Part shown: positions 31,786 to 41,871 of the stretch, piece after piece | How the letters are laid out: every line of letters starts with the position of its first letter | Numbering within the stretch: position 1 is the stretch's first letter | Source: Auricularia sp. M13 | Taxonomy: Eukaryota; Basidiomycota; Agaricomycetes; Auriculariales; Auriculariaceae | Direction of reading: 5' to 3' | DNA length: 64,000 nucleotides | Assembly: GCA_037042915.1 (NCBI GenBank) | Contig: CM073193.1 | Coordinates: 5,828,001-5,892,000 of the forward strand | Notes under the pieces: model-generated | Databases searched by the model: none | What the model was told of the DNA's origin: nothing | The model's input: the letters and a program-made list of their open reading frames with translations, nothing else | Program-made: the position numbers and the translations under genes

Positions 31786-34460
31786 AGAAGACTGCTTTTA
31801 CTTGTCGACAAGGGCACTACCAGTTCCGGGTAATGCCCTTCGGGCTCTGCAACGCACCCGCTACATTCCAGTCTATGATGAATGACATCTTCCGGGATTA
31901 CCTGGATAAGTTTGTGATCATCTACTTGGATGACATTATTATATTCTCACGTTCTATCGAGGAACATGAGGAGCATGTTCTCCTAGTCATGCAGCGACTT
32001 GCAGACCATGACCTCGTCATTTCCGAGAAGAAATGCCGATTTGCCCAGGATTCTATTGAATATCTTGGACATATCGTCAACGGCGAAGGTGTGCATACAA
32101 ACCCGGACAAGATAAATAACATATTGTCCTGGCCCGCACCTCAGAACATCACGCAAGTGCGAGGTTTCCTTAATCTTGCTGGTTATTACCGCCGTTTCGT
32201 CAACAACTTCGCTCGCACCGCAGGTCCAATGTACAACTTGCTCCAAGGTTCCCCTAAGAAAGGAACTGCCATTGTATGGACTCGCGAGTGCCAAGAGTCG
32301 TTCGATGCTATGAAAGCCCGACTTACTTCGACTCCGCTCCTCTCCCATGCTCTTGACCACTCAATTTTTGTTATCGACACGGATGCGTCAGGAGACTGCC
32401 TCGGGGCTGTCTTGCAGCAGCTCCCTCCTGATTTATTGGGGGGGAAGGAGCCCAAGAGCATCGACTTGCGTTCATTCAAGTTTTCCGACAAGTCGCTCCG
32501 CCCTATCGCATACGAGTCGCGCCGCATGACACCAACCGAACAGCGTTACTCAGCCCAAGAACGGGAAATGCTCGCGGTTGTCTACGCTCTCCAGAAATGG
32601 CGCGGCTATGTCGAAGGCTCGCCGATTCTTGTCCGCAGCGACCACGAGTCGCTCAAATATTTCCACTCGCAGAAAGACTTGGGCAAACGGCTGGCCCGCT
32701 TCGCAGACGATGTCGCTCACTTCAACCCAATCATCATCTACCGCCCTGGCCGCAACCAGTTGGCCGCAGACGCTCTCTCTCGCCGCCCTGGACATGAACC
32801 CATTCACGACGACCAAACCATCCAACCCCTCTTCGCGCACCCAATGGTCACCCGCCGGCAGAACGCTCTAGCGGCTCAGAAAGCTGCTGAAGAAGCTGCG
32901 CTTGCTGAAGATAACGCAGCGACTGCTCATCCACCCAACGCCGAGCCGGTACCACCTCATCCAACCACTCCGCGACCCGAGGGCTCTCGACCCACGTCTC
33001 CACGTCCACGGCCGCGCCCGCCGACCTGGCAGCCGCCAGCACCCGCGCCTGCGCCGCCAGCAGTCACCAATACCCGCGCCGCGCCAGCTCTCACTGTGCC
33101 CGCGCATCAACCTGCGAAAGCCGACCTCTTCGCTACGCTGCGCAATTTTGTTGTACTGCTGCGCGACGGGAAGCCGCTACCAACCAAGTCTCGCTATATC
33201 CTCATCGGAGGACTACTTCACCGCGTTCTCGACGACCGCACCGTCCTCGTGCCCACCACGCTCGCCGGCGCCGAGCATATCGTGCGCAACGTGCACGAAG
33301 ACCTCGGGCATTTCGCCGCTCCCTGCGTGCTCAAAGCAGTGGGCGAACGTGCCTGGTTCCCGCACATGGTCAACATCGTTAATGACGTCGTGCAGCGCTG
33401 CGACAAGTGCCAGTTCGCTAGACGCGAACAAATGCCCTTACAGCCGCTACACCCTCTCCCACGGCCCGACGCCTTTGACCGTTGGGCCCTCGACTTCATC
33501 GGGCCGCTCCCGAAGTCCAAGGCCGGTAATCGCTACATCCTGACCGGCATGGACCACGGCACCGACTGGACGCTCGCCCACGCACTTCCTGCGCGATCCG
33601 CGGAAGCTGCAGTCGCGATGCTGCGCCATATCGTGACCACGCACGGCAAGCCCGCTGCAGTGCTCACCGACAATGGCGCCGAGTTCCTCTCCGACTTGTT
33701 CCAGCTGTTCGTTCGGCGGCTCGGTATCAAGCACCTCACGACGTCGCCGTATCACCCGCAGACAAACGGCAGACTTGAGAAGTTCAATGACGTGCTCACT
33801 CAGATTATTACCCGCAAGGCCGCCCCGAACGGGCAAGACCTCTGGGACGAGTACCTGCAAGAGGCCGTCTTCGCTCATCGCGCACACGTCTCGCGCTCGC
33901 ACGGCCGTTCGCCTTTCTTCTTGACGTATGGACGCTCCCCGCGCCTGTTCTCGGACTCCGTGTACGACGATTTGCGGCGTGTACCTACCGAAGAGGAGAT
34001 TACGACTATCCAACGCCGTCGTATCGAGCATGTCAAGGACCTTGAGCGTTTCCGCCAAGAAGCAAACGCCACTGCACTCAAGCGTCTTGAAGATGAAGCC
34101 GCTCGTCGTGACGATACGTATCGCGAACGCGGCTTTGCCATTGGCGACATCGTCAAGCGCCTCGTTGGACAACGGCCGTCCAAGATCCATCCAGTGTGGG
34201 ACGGCCCGTTCATTATTCGCGATGTAACTGATAAGAATACATATCAACTGCAAACGCGAAACGGTTATATCCTCCGTAACTTGTACAACGGCGAGAGACT
34301 GGCAAAATACACACCTTCTGCCCTCTCGCACGATATCTGGTATGGCTCGGCCGACCTGCAACGCCGCTCGGCAGCAGCAGCCCTGAACGACAGCATCGCC
34401 CAGCGTGCCGCGGCCCGTCGTCATCCCGATGGTCCTGCATCTGCCGGAGCAGATGCTTGA

Positions 34461-34471
34461 CGAGGGGGTGG
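34461..34471 (+). other. Polypurine tract before the 3' LTR
   Basis: A purine run GAGGGGGTGG immediately precedes the 3' LTR, the expected place for plus-strand priming. Family knowledge plus position. Confidence 0.6.
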
Positions 34472-34753
34472 TGTGGTATGACCAGTTGCAGGCCAAGGAA
34501 CGACTCCGTCGGCCTGCCCCGGACGGATGCATTCTGCCTCCGTCCTCCGTTACGGACGTCCGTCGAGTTACCTCGACGTCCGTAGAGCTACGGTGACACG
34601 CTCCACGATGACGGAGATGTCTCTCGGATTCCCTAGTATAGTAATCCCCTTTATGTATAAATAGGTAGCCCTGAACGGACTCGTGCAATTCGAACTTCCC
34701 TTCCGCTCTTTGTGAGCCCGTGCATTTGCTCCCGAAGACGGACGAACACTTCA
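34472..34753 (+). repeat. 3' LTR of the Gypsy element
   Basis: 282 bp, identical to the 5' LTR as far as I can read. Its TATAAATA box lies about 190 bp upstream of the next gene's ATG, in the same orientation. Confidence 0.92.
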
Positions 34754-34850
34754 CTGATCGTTCCGAGTCTGCTTTCCACCGCCATGCACCTGCAGCCGTA
34801 CGTGCAATCACCCGCGCAGCCAAGCCCTCAGACCTCCCTGACTGGCTGTG

Positions 34851-35527
34851 ATGTATAGCCGAATACGACTGGCCTACCAGCTAGCCTTAGCCTTCGCCTT
34901 CGTCCTCGTGGCGCAGGTACATGCGCAGCAGCCTGAGGACGACATGGAGCTCTCGCCCGAGCAGAGCCAGGCGTACAGCTGCGTGCGCTTTGGCGCGTGC
35001 GAGGCCTGCCCGTCGCAAGCCGTGCGTCCCCAGACCATACCGCCCCTAGCACCAGCGGCTGACGCCCATTCCGCGAGCAGCTGCACCAGCCGTACTGCCA
35101 GCCGCACGGCAACCGGCGGCTGCTGCACTGCGTCCCCGTGCCCGCGCTGCACAACGCGTCCGACACGCACGCGGCGCTGGAACAGCAGCACGCGCACGAC
35201 GCGCACGACGGGCACACGCCCGCGTGGGAGGCGTGCGCGCGCACGCCCGGCGCTGAGCGCGAGGCGTACTGGCAGTTTGTCGTATGTGGCCTTTCCTTTC
35301 CTTTCTGCTTTTCTTTTGCCTTTCCTTTTCTTGCATTTCTTTGCCTTTATTTTCCTTTTCTTTGATTTGGCGCTGACGCACCCCGACGGCAGATGTGCAA
35401 CCTCTTCTTCGCAACGGCCGCGCTCGTCCTGCTCTTCGCCCGCTCGCGCGTCGTCGCCGCCATGCAGGCCCGCCGGCTCGCCGCGCGCATCGGCGTGCGC
35501 TGGACCGCGGGCGTCGGCGCCAGATGA
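34851..35527 (+). CDS. JTB-like cysteine-rich membrane protein
   Basis: Three exons in phase: 34851-35021, 35081-35281, 35393-35527, about 168 residues. A signal peptide (LALAFAFVLVAQVHAQ) is followed by a cysteine-rich lumenal region (SCVRFGACEACPSQ, QPYCQPHGNRRLLHC, AWEACARTPG), then EREAYWQFV and a transmembrane helix (LFFATAALVLLFARSR) with a short basic cytosolic tail. This arrangement resembles the JTB family, small type I membrane proteins of unclear function in secretion and mitosis; the match is by pattern only. The second intron is 111 bp, twice the usual length here, and nearly all pyrimidine. The Gypsy 3' LTR ends 97 bp before the ATG, so the native promoter has probably been displaced. 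Confidence 0.65.
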
Positions 35528-36500
35528 CATCTGGCCGTCGTCGTGCCCGAGATAACGTCTAGCCGTCGTCGTGCCCGAGATCAGTTTCGGCCGTCCCTTG
35601 TCCTTTGCTCATATGCTGTCGAATCGAACCCGCTTTGCTTGTTCCACCTTCCTGTCTCATTTCCGCTTGCTACACGTCCAGGGGCCCCTTTTATTTCTAC
35701 ATTCGCGAGCGTCGCGCGTTGCGTTCTCCTACAAATTAGTGCTTCGGGGCGAGGGCTGCATCCCTCTTCGTTCTTCCTTCGGCATTCCGCGTTCCTCCGC
35801 GTCTGCGGTCATCGGCGCGTCTAGATCTTCCATCCACGCGCCGGCGTCTCGGCGGGCGCTGGTCTTGCGCGCGCTCCATCTCCAGTTCGAGCCCGTCTTC
35901 AAGTCATCTTCCACAGTCGCTCAGTGCGTGTCCCACATCACACCGCCGCGGCCGCCCAGGAGGCGCCTGCACACGACTGCCGGATGGCGCGTCGCGCTGC
36001 CATATCAGCCTTCCCCCGCACCCCGACCCAAATTTAAATGGCAGACGCACTTTCCATCCCCGCGAGGAGCACCGCGTCCAGCAGCGGCTGCGCGCGCAGG
36101 AGCTCGGCGAGCGCGCGGCGGAGCTTGCGGCGCGCGTCCTGCGTCGAGCGTTAGCGTCAGCGAGTGGCCGAAAGCGTGGATGGAATGGCAGGAATGGAGT
36201 GGATGGGTGAAGTGAATGGGAAGGATGGAAGGCGAGGCGAGAGGAAGAGAGACGCACGGGATGCCCAACAGCACAGACGACGCGCCGCACGGCGTAGTAC
36301 AGCATGGCGAACCCGCCGAGCATCGCGCCTCCTCCCAACCAACAAAGAAAGCAAAAAGAGCAGCCAGTCGTCCCGGCCGCCGTGCATTATAAATGGCCAA
36401 ACGCCGAACGGCGCCGCGTTGTCGGTTTTGGCTCGCCGGCTCTCACGTCACTGACTCAGCCGTGTGCCGGCCGCGCGAGCGCCGATGAGTCAGCTTAGGC
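35528..36500. other. No confident gene; possible small minus-strand membrane protein
   Basis: About 1 kb without a clear gene. On the minus strand, LGGGAMLGGFAMLYYAVRR (about 36345-36280) could splice over GTCTGTG...CTCGACGCAG (about 36275-36150) to ARRKLRRALAELLRAQPLLD and VLLAGM, which would be a tiny one-helix protein. Start and end could not be fixed, so I do not call a gene. Confidence 0.25.
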
Positions 36501-36715
36501 GTGCAAGGCGCTTCTTGCACTGGGATTCTCCGAGGATTCCCGGAGGATTATTACCGGCCTGATGGCTGAAAATACATAGAACTGGGAACGAGAGAGCGGT
36601 ATTATCTTCTGGCATGCACAGTCTCCAAGTACATTCAGTCTCGATCTGGGGACAGTCTCGTCCCTTTGGACGCTGAACGAGGAAACTGGGAGATCCAGTT
36701 CGACGGAGACAAAAA

Positions 36716-36798
36716 TGGACACTGTGAGGATTGAACTCACGACCTCATGCAAGTGCATTACATGCGAAGCAAGCGCGCTACCACTGTGCCAAGTGCCC
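36716..36798 (-). tRNA. tRNA-Ala (CGC) with an 11-nt intron
   Basis: Read on the minus strand from 36798. The acceptor stem is GGGCACT pairing with AGTGTCC, including the G3:U70 wobble that identifies alanine tRNAs, with discriminator A at 36716. The T-arm GTGAG-TTCAATC-CTCAC is perfect. The anticodon loop reads TTCGCA with anticodon CGC; an 11-base intron after position 37 restores the stem CTTGC/GCATG (one mismatch) and a normal 5-base variable loop. Without the intron the variable loop would be too long for alanine. Confidence 0.75.
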
Positions 36799-37064
36799 GT
36801 TGTGTCAGCCTTCAGATTGAAAGATCAAATATATACATCTCCATAAACATTTTTTTCAATTTATTCGCCTGACCTGCTCATCTAAGTATGAAACAGTAGA
36901 ACGCTTGCATCCTTCCTTGTACCAATCGATATTTACGGCTCGCACTTGCTGGTACTCATCAAGGGATACCTACTTACCCTTGGTTCAGCCCCGTACTCAG
37001 AGCGAGAGAGAGAACTACTATAAGTCCACATTCCATGTACAAAAGCGCAGAGTCCACACTGAGC

Positions 37065-38010
37065 TCATCCGCGCACGCGGATGACCTTCTTCTTGCCCTT
37101 GCCGCCGCCGCCGGGCACGGGCGCGCCGTCGGCCGGCTGGGGCGCGGCGAGGCTCGCCTTGACGGCCTCGACGAGCATGCCGGCCTCGAGCGCAGGCGAG
37201 TAGGGCGAGACGCGCTCGGCGAGCGGCGGCCACGGCTTGGGCGGCTGCGCCCTCGGGGGGCGTCTCTTTCCATTCTTCGCGTCCGTGCTCGTCGAGGTCG
37301 AGGGCCCGCCGGCCCTCTCCTCCTTCTCCTTCAAATTCACCTGCGCGGGCACCCAGTCCGGGCGCGCGAGCTGCACGGCGCCCGAGAGGCGCTCGACGAG
37401 CTGGCGCTTGGTGCGGATGGCGGGGTGCACGGCGCGGCCGTCCTTCTTGAGCAGCACCTTGACGCGCCCCGGGTTCGCCCAGTCGCGCGGGTGGAATTTC
37501 GTCGGCTCGTGCAGGACCTGCAGACCGAGCTTGCGCGCGGCGTCCGCCAGGTCCTGCGAGAGCGGCCACCAGACCGCTTTGGAGCGCGCGAGGCGCCGCT
37601 GCGTCGGCCCGTACGGCGCTTTCGCGTCGATGTACAGCGGGTACACCGTCGTCCATCTGCACAGCGGCGCCGATAACGACAATGAGCATTTATTGGAGGA
37701 GATACAGCGAGAGCAGAACACACTTTTTGTACGGCGTCGTGTCCGTGACGTTCACCACACTCGGCCGCACGCCCGCCCCACTGCCCGCAGCGCGCATGCC
37801 CATGTTTCCCGGCGCAGAAGGGGCGGGGGCTGGCACGAGCGGCGGCGCGTCGTCGTCCGAGTCGTCATCGGAAATACGGGCGTCGTCGACCCCGATCTGC
37901 TCGAGCAGCGCGCCGCGCGCGCCGGTATTCGGCAGCGCCCCGTGCGAGGGCAGGGGGAGGTCCGTGTCGTCGTCGAATTCCTCGACCGTCACGCGCGCGC
38001 GGGGTGGCAT
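37065..38010 (-). CDS. SEC65: Signal recognition particle 19-kDa subunit (SRP19/Sec65)
   Basis: Two exons, 38010-37724 and 37656-37065, join in phase (intron 67 bp) to give 292 residues. The N-terminal 95 residues are acidic and disordered (EEFDDDTDLPLPSHG). The second exon starts the SRP19 domain: WTTVYPLYIDAKAPYGPTQR, LHEPTKFHPRDWANPGRVKV, AVHPAIRTKRQLVERL. The tail is glycine/lysine-rich and ends KKKVIRVRG, as in fungal Sec65, and is thought to contact RNA. SRP19 binds the SRP RNA tips and helps load SRP54 for co-translational targeting to the ER. Fungal Sec65 is larger than animal SRP19, and the length here agrees. No oddities apart from the high GC content. Confidence 0.88.
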
Positions 38011-38430
38011 GGCGTCGGCGAGGATATGATGTGCAGTCGGAGTGCGGACTCGGAGTTGTTGGCGTTTCCTGGCTTGTCTTCCTGTCCGTTCTGTTCTGTT
38101 CTCTTCTGAAAAACCTGCTGCGTACAGAATCTATTCCTCGGTGCTCTTCCTGGACATGCCTTGCCTACCTACTTGTCCACCTGTCCGGGCTTGAAGCTTG
38201 AATGTGGAGCAGCTGCACTGCTTGTTAATTCCAGTTCTCGGGCGAGCTCGACGACGGTCTTCTCTGCTATGGACGATTAGGTTGGTGTCTACGATATTCC
38301 AATCTGATTCTTAAGCGAGTAGTTATAGGACGCGCGGGCCAGGCTCCCTCACTCTTACTGTCGCGTATACAGCCTGAGTAGCACCTGCTCGCTCGGCCCC
38401 TGCACGGTGCAGCCCTCTTTGCACTCCATA

Positions 38431-38682
38431 ATGCGCCTCGCACAGTCGCTCGTTCCACTCGCCACGCTCTTCACAGCGCTCGCCTCAGCGACTCGGACCT
38501 CCCGCCTGCGCCCGCGCACGCTGTACGGCACGCGCACGCGGCGCCAACTCCCGTCCCCGAGCAAATGGGTGCACATCGCCGTCCTCGAAATCCCGGCGGG
38601 CACACCGCTCGGCTTCCTCACGTACAACCCCTCGTGGCGCCCCCGACCACCTTCCGGTCTGCCATCACTGTCGTACCTGTGA
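38431..38682 (+). CDS. Small secreted protein, 83 residues
   Basis: A single-exon frame with a strong signal peptide (MRLAQSLVPLATLFTALASA) followed by a short basic Arg/Thr-rich stretch (TRTSRLRPRTLYGTRTRR) and a C-terminal part with IAVLEIPAGTPLGFLTY and NPSWRPRPP. No cysteines are present in the mature part. I do not recognise a family. Small secreted proteins are common in wood-decay and symbiotic fungi. An extra in-frame ATG lies eight codons upstream, but the signal peptide fits the start at 38431. It may continue into another exon, as the end is Pro/Ser-rich. Confidence 0.45.
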   Translation: MRLAQSLVPLATLFTALASATRTSRLRPRTLYGTRTRRQLPSPSKWVHIAVLEIPAGTPLGFLTYNPSWRPRPPSGLPSLSYL

Positions 38683-38929
38683 GCTGGTCATCCTCGCTGC
38701 TCGGCGTATTTGCATCGGGACAATGAGAGAGAGAGGGAGAGAGAGCTGCGATTCTTCCGATTCACAATTCGACAGAACGGCACGCTGGTTCTGGCTAGGA
38801 CTGCAGTAGTAGACGCGATTGTGCGCCTGCACACGTGCCAGCCGTGTAGAGCAAACCACGGTGGACTCCTTTCCCCATCCAGACCTCAAAATCCAACCTC
38901 ATCCATCCACAAAAATATCCCAGTCGTCT

Positions 38930-39155
38930 GGGTGAACGGTGCAAAAAGCAATGTAGGTTTTACAAGGGTTCGAGCGCGGGCGGGGTAATGCTTTCATTGC
39001 GACTCGAACCCAGGGCTCTATCACCGCCTTAGGGGTAGGGCTGCTTCTACCCGGGCCAAATGGCGCACCCCACCGCTGCACCATTTGGCTTAATGGTGTA
39101 CCTTGCTATTGAGCATAATGAGCCGCTTCGGAAGTCAGGAAGGATCGGTCGGCTG
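38930..39155 (-). repeat. tRNA-derived SINE-like repeat, copy A
   Basis: Read on the minus strand, it shares about 220 bp with copy B at 46.24-46.46 kb (about 90% identical). It contains a B-box-like GGTTCGAGTC and an A-box-like TGGTGCAGCGG, plus a strong hairpin (GCCAAATGGTGCAGC...GCGCCATTTGGC). It ends near a short T-rich stretch. The pol III boxes point to a tRNA-related SINE. Confidence 0.5.
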
Positions 39156-39813
39156 TGGGACCCCCGGCAGGACTTCTACGAGTAATTTTTCGCTTTTTAG
39201 AGTGAGAAAGATGATGCACACTGGCAGTATATACTTGTCTATGCGCGAAGATTGAAAATTCGCGGCGAAAGGCATCTGCGGGGTTAACGGCTTTGACAAG
39301 CGTTTAGCTCCGATTCAGTGCATTTCTGTATCTGTATCCATAGAAGGGTCAGAATTCATCGAGCAGTATTTAAATTCCCTTTGAAGAAGTTGTACCTTGC
39401 TACGAAATTTTTGAGAAAAGGATGCGACTCGAAGGACAATGCAAATCCGAAGTCCGCCCACCGTCCTGACTTCTTGCATGCTATCCCGGCCGCGGCGCGC
39501 GCGCATCGATGCCGCCGATGCATCGATGTTGACGCCACACACCGCTTGCTTTTTTCACCACGTACAATCGAGCTGTATTCCGATATAAAAAGGCCTGGGG
39601 ATATCCTTTGTGCACGTTCAAAGCCGACTTCAACCTTGGTCTTTGCATTCATGGCAACAACAATCGTCTAGCTCGCGCGCTCGCAGACTCAACACACAAT
39701 TACATTGTACCCTTCATTGACCATTTACATCTGGGCTCGACCATTTATCTCCACTGCCCTCGTCGCCGTTCTCTCCTCCCCAGCACTCCTCGTCTTCAAG
39801 CCCGACCCCCCTC
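39156..39813. other. Intergenic, no gene seen
   Basis: Holds a small imperfect palindrome (GCGCGCATCGATGCCGCCG, then GATGCATCGATG) near 39497-39530. Short open frames lack any coding signs. Confidence 0.4.
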
Positions 39814-41588
39814 CTAGACCGCCTTCTTCCTCTTGTTCCCTCCCGGCTTCCCGCGCTCCAGGACATGCCTCGGCGGCTTCGTTTCGCTGTGCTCCCGGCG
39901 CACATGGTGCGTCGCGCCTTCATGGTCGAACCAGTACACGGTTTTGCCCGTGTCGTAGCACTCCTTGCAAAACCGGTCGTGGCTTTCCGGCCGCGGCTCG
40001 TGTAGCATGTACCGCGCGCCGTCCCTGCGCGCGACGAGCTGCGACGCCGGGCCGTCCCAGATTACCATCCTCCCGTCGCTTCCGTATTTCTCTCCCTCCG
40101 TCGCGTCGCGAGTTGTATCATTGTTGTTGTTTTGGATGTCGAGTCCAAGGTTTGAGGGTCCTCCCAACGGCGCATCTATACGAGTGTCAAGCCTGAGGTG
40201 CGTCTGCCGCAGACCGAAAGAATGCGTACCAGCCGCTGGAGAGCCCGATGCCGCCGCTGCTTCTGCGCAGACGTGTTTGATGATCAGACCCTTGTAGCTC
40301 CTCGCCTCCAGTCGGATGAAGCGCGTGGGGTCCAAGATCGACGGCGCAGCTGGCACGAGGCATCGTCAGCATTCCCTTTGCGGCATCGACAGACTCAGCA
40401 GAGTCGCTCACCGTTGGTCGGAACACGCTTCTCGCGGCGCACCTTCTTCACGGGCGCGCGCGACGGGCCCTCTCCCAGATCCTCATTGGCGCGCGCTCGC
40501 TTTCGGCTCTGCACTTCCGACGCGGGTACAGCGTCCCGCGACGTGCGCAACCCGTCTACCTCGGCTGACGGAGACTGCGCCGACATGGTTGGGACATCGA
40601 GTTCCGTCGCCAACAAGAGCGCCAGTAGATCTTCATCCGTCAACGCCTTGGGTTGCTCTACGGTGGACGGGCCTGCAGCAGTCTGGTCGTCTGCATCTGA
40701 TATATCGTACGTCGTGAGTGCGCGCGCTTCTCTATGCGAGGAAATATGCTTACGATTCTGTGCAGCAGTCGAACCCTCTGCTGGGCGAGGCTTACGACCG
40801 CGAGGCGTCTTGATGGCCCCGACTTTGCGTCCCCGCGACCCGCGGTTTCGCTGGGCCGACGAATCTGCACCCACGTTTGGCACCGTACCATCGCGCGCCG
40901 GAAGAGGCTGAGCATCTTCACCGAAGCCCTGCGACGGCACGATAGGCGTCGGGCCCATGTAAGGCGGCATAAACCGCAGTGCACCAGCCGAGCCTGGCAG
41001 CACTGGGTACGGCGCGGCGTATCCCAACGGAGGGCCGGCATTCCACTGCGGCGGCGGCCGGGCGTACATGCCCATCGCGGGTGGCATGACCGTTTGCGTT
41101 GGCGCAGCGCTGGCTGTCGAGGACATCGACGCACGTGAGTCGGCGCGTTGGTGCCAGAATGGTGACGACTGCTCTGATATCGAGGGTGTGCTCGCCTGCG
41201 CGCCCGGCCCAGGAGAGTCCATCGTCAGCTGGGGAAGCGACTGTCGCGGCGGAAGGAAAGGTGTTGTGTGACCTGCGGCGGCGTGTGTCTGGTACTGTGC
41301 CCTGGAGGGAGCGGGCCACTGGTTCATCCCACTTGGGGAGTTGAAGTTGCGAACGGACTCTGCGGCGGCGTGGCTGGGTCCCGGGTGCATCACGGTCGCG
41401 TTGGTGGTCGCATCGGTATTGGCGTATGGCTGAGTATTGAGCGGCTGCGGGGCTGGGGCACAAGCAAGCGACATGAACGCGTCGTAGCCGTAAGCGTAGT
41501 TGATTGCATGGTGGTCGAAGGGCGGGGCATTGTGCCCGAACGCGTTGTCGTCGTAATCGTTGACTTTGACTGGGGCGTCGTTGCTCAT
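39814..41588 (-). CDS. Unknown C2H2-like finger protein, paralogue A
   Basis: ATG 41588 begins MSNDAPVKVNDYDDNAFGH. A long disordered Pro/Ala/Ser/Gln-rich first exon (to about 40755) includes GFGEDAQPLPARDG and RNRGSRGRKVGAIKTPRG, then basic stretches (VKKVRREKRVPT). After introns near 40400-40355 and 40240-40195 comes the conserved part: RFIRLEARSYKGLIIKHVC, PSNLGLDIQNNN, YGSDGRMVIWDG, and a C-terminal C-X2-C...H-X4-H finger (FCKECYDTGKTVYWFDHEG, THHVRREH) ending ERGKPGGNKRKKAV at 39814. Paralogue B (43800-45804) keeps the same order. Nuclear, DNA- or RNA-binding function is inferred from the finger and the basic tail. Internal introns are approximate. Confidence 0.65.
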
Positions 41589-41871
41589 GGTAGTAAGCGA
41601 TGTGGTGGTTGCGGGTTGAGGGAAAGAACTGAGTCGAGTTGGCGCGCTCCGGCGCCCTTTTGAAGGGCGCGTGGCTGTGGACAGCCACAGTGGTCGCTGG
41701 TGGCACTCACTTTTCAACTCAGACATTGTGCATTGCGCTTCAATCTATTCGATGAAATTGCCCTTTTAAATGCATTGAATACCGTCTAAGACATGTCCCC
41801 CGGTCGCGACGCTTCAAACACAGGCCGTCGGAATTTGAATTCGTGCCACGATATCTCTTCCGCTCCGCTCC

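Larger units (their letters stand above)
24952..34460 (+). pseudogene. Gag-Pol polyprotein, split by insertion
   Basis: One long frame runs from ATG 24952 to the insertion at 28382 and resumes at 31793 to a stop near 34460. Domains in order: Gag with capsid-like region (FKGAYLEDPFAWVSLLNDHL), CCHC zinc knuckle (CYNCSDVGHFSRDC), acidic linker, protease (ALLDNGASANFI), reverse transcriptase (PVRKKDGEYRICIDFRRLN; catalytic YLDDIIIFS), RNase H (IDTDASGDCLGAVL), integrase HHCC zinc finger (HEDLGH, CDKC) and DDE core (LDFIGPLPK, LTDNGAEF, TNGRLEKFN), then a GPF/Y-type module (VWDGPFIIRD). Protease and polymerase are in the same frame as Gag. The only break seen is the palindromic insert inside the reverse transcriptase; deleting it with one target copy keeps the frame. 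As it stands no full protein can be made. Confidence 0.93.
24345..34753 (+). mobile_element. Ty3/Gypsy LTR retrotransposon, nested insertion inside
   Basis: LTRs at 24345-24626 and 34472-34753 are both 282 bp, begin TGTGGTATGACC and end CACTTCA, and read identical throughout. The four-base target duplication CTGA flanks them (24341-24344 and 34754-34757). The gene order protease, reverse transcriptase, RNase H, integrase marks it as Ty3/Gypsy. Without the 3.4-kb palindrome in its pol it would be about 7.0 kb. Identical LTRs mean the insertion is recent. Confidence 0.95.

Noticed and set aside
33447-34823. 458-codon minus-strand frame through integrase and 3' LTR
   Set aside because: Shadow of integrase; part of it repeats in the 5' LTR simply because LTRs are identical.
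38930-39155. Ordinary tRNA gene
   Set aside because: Box A and B are present but acceptor and T stems do not pair; repeated at two places, so a SINE-like repeat fits better.
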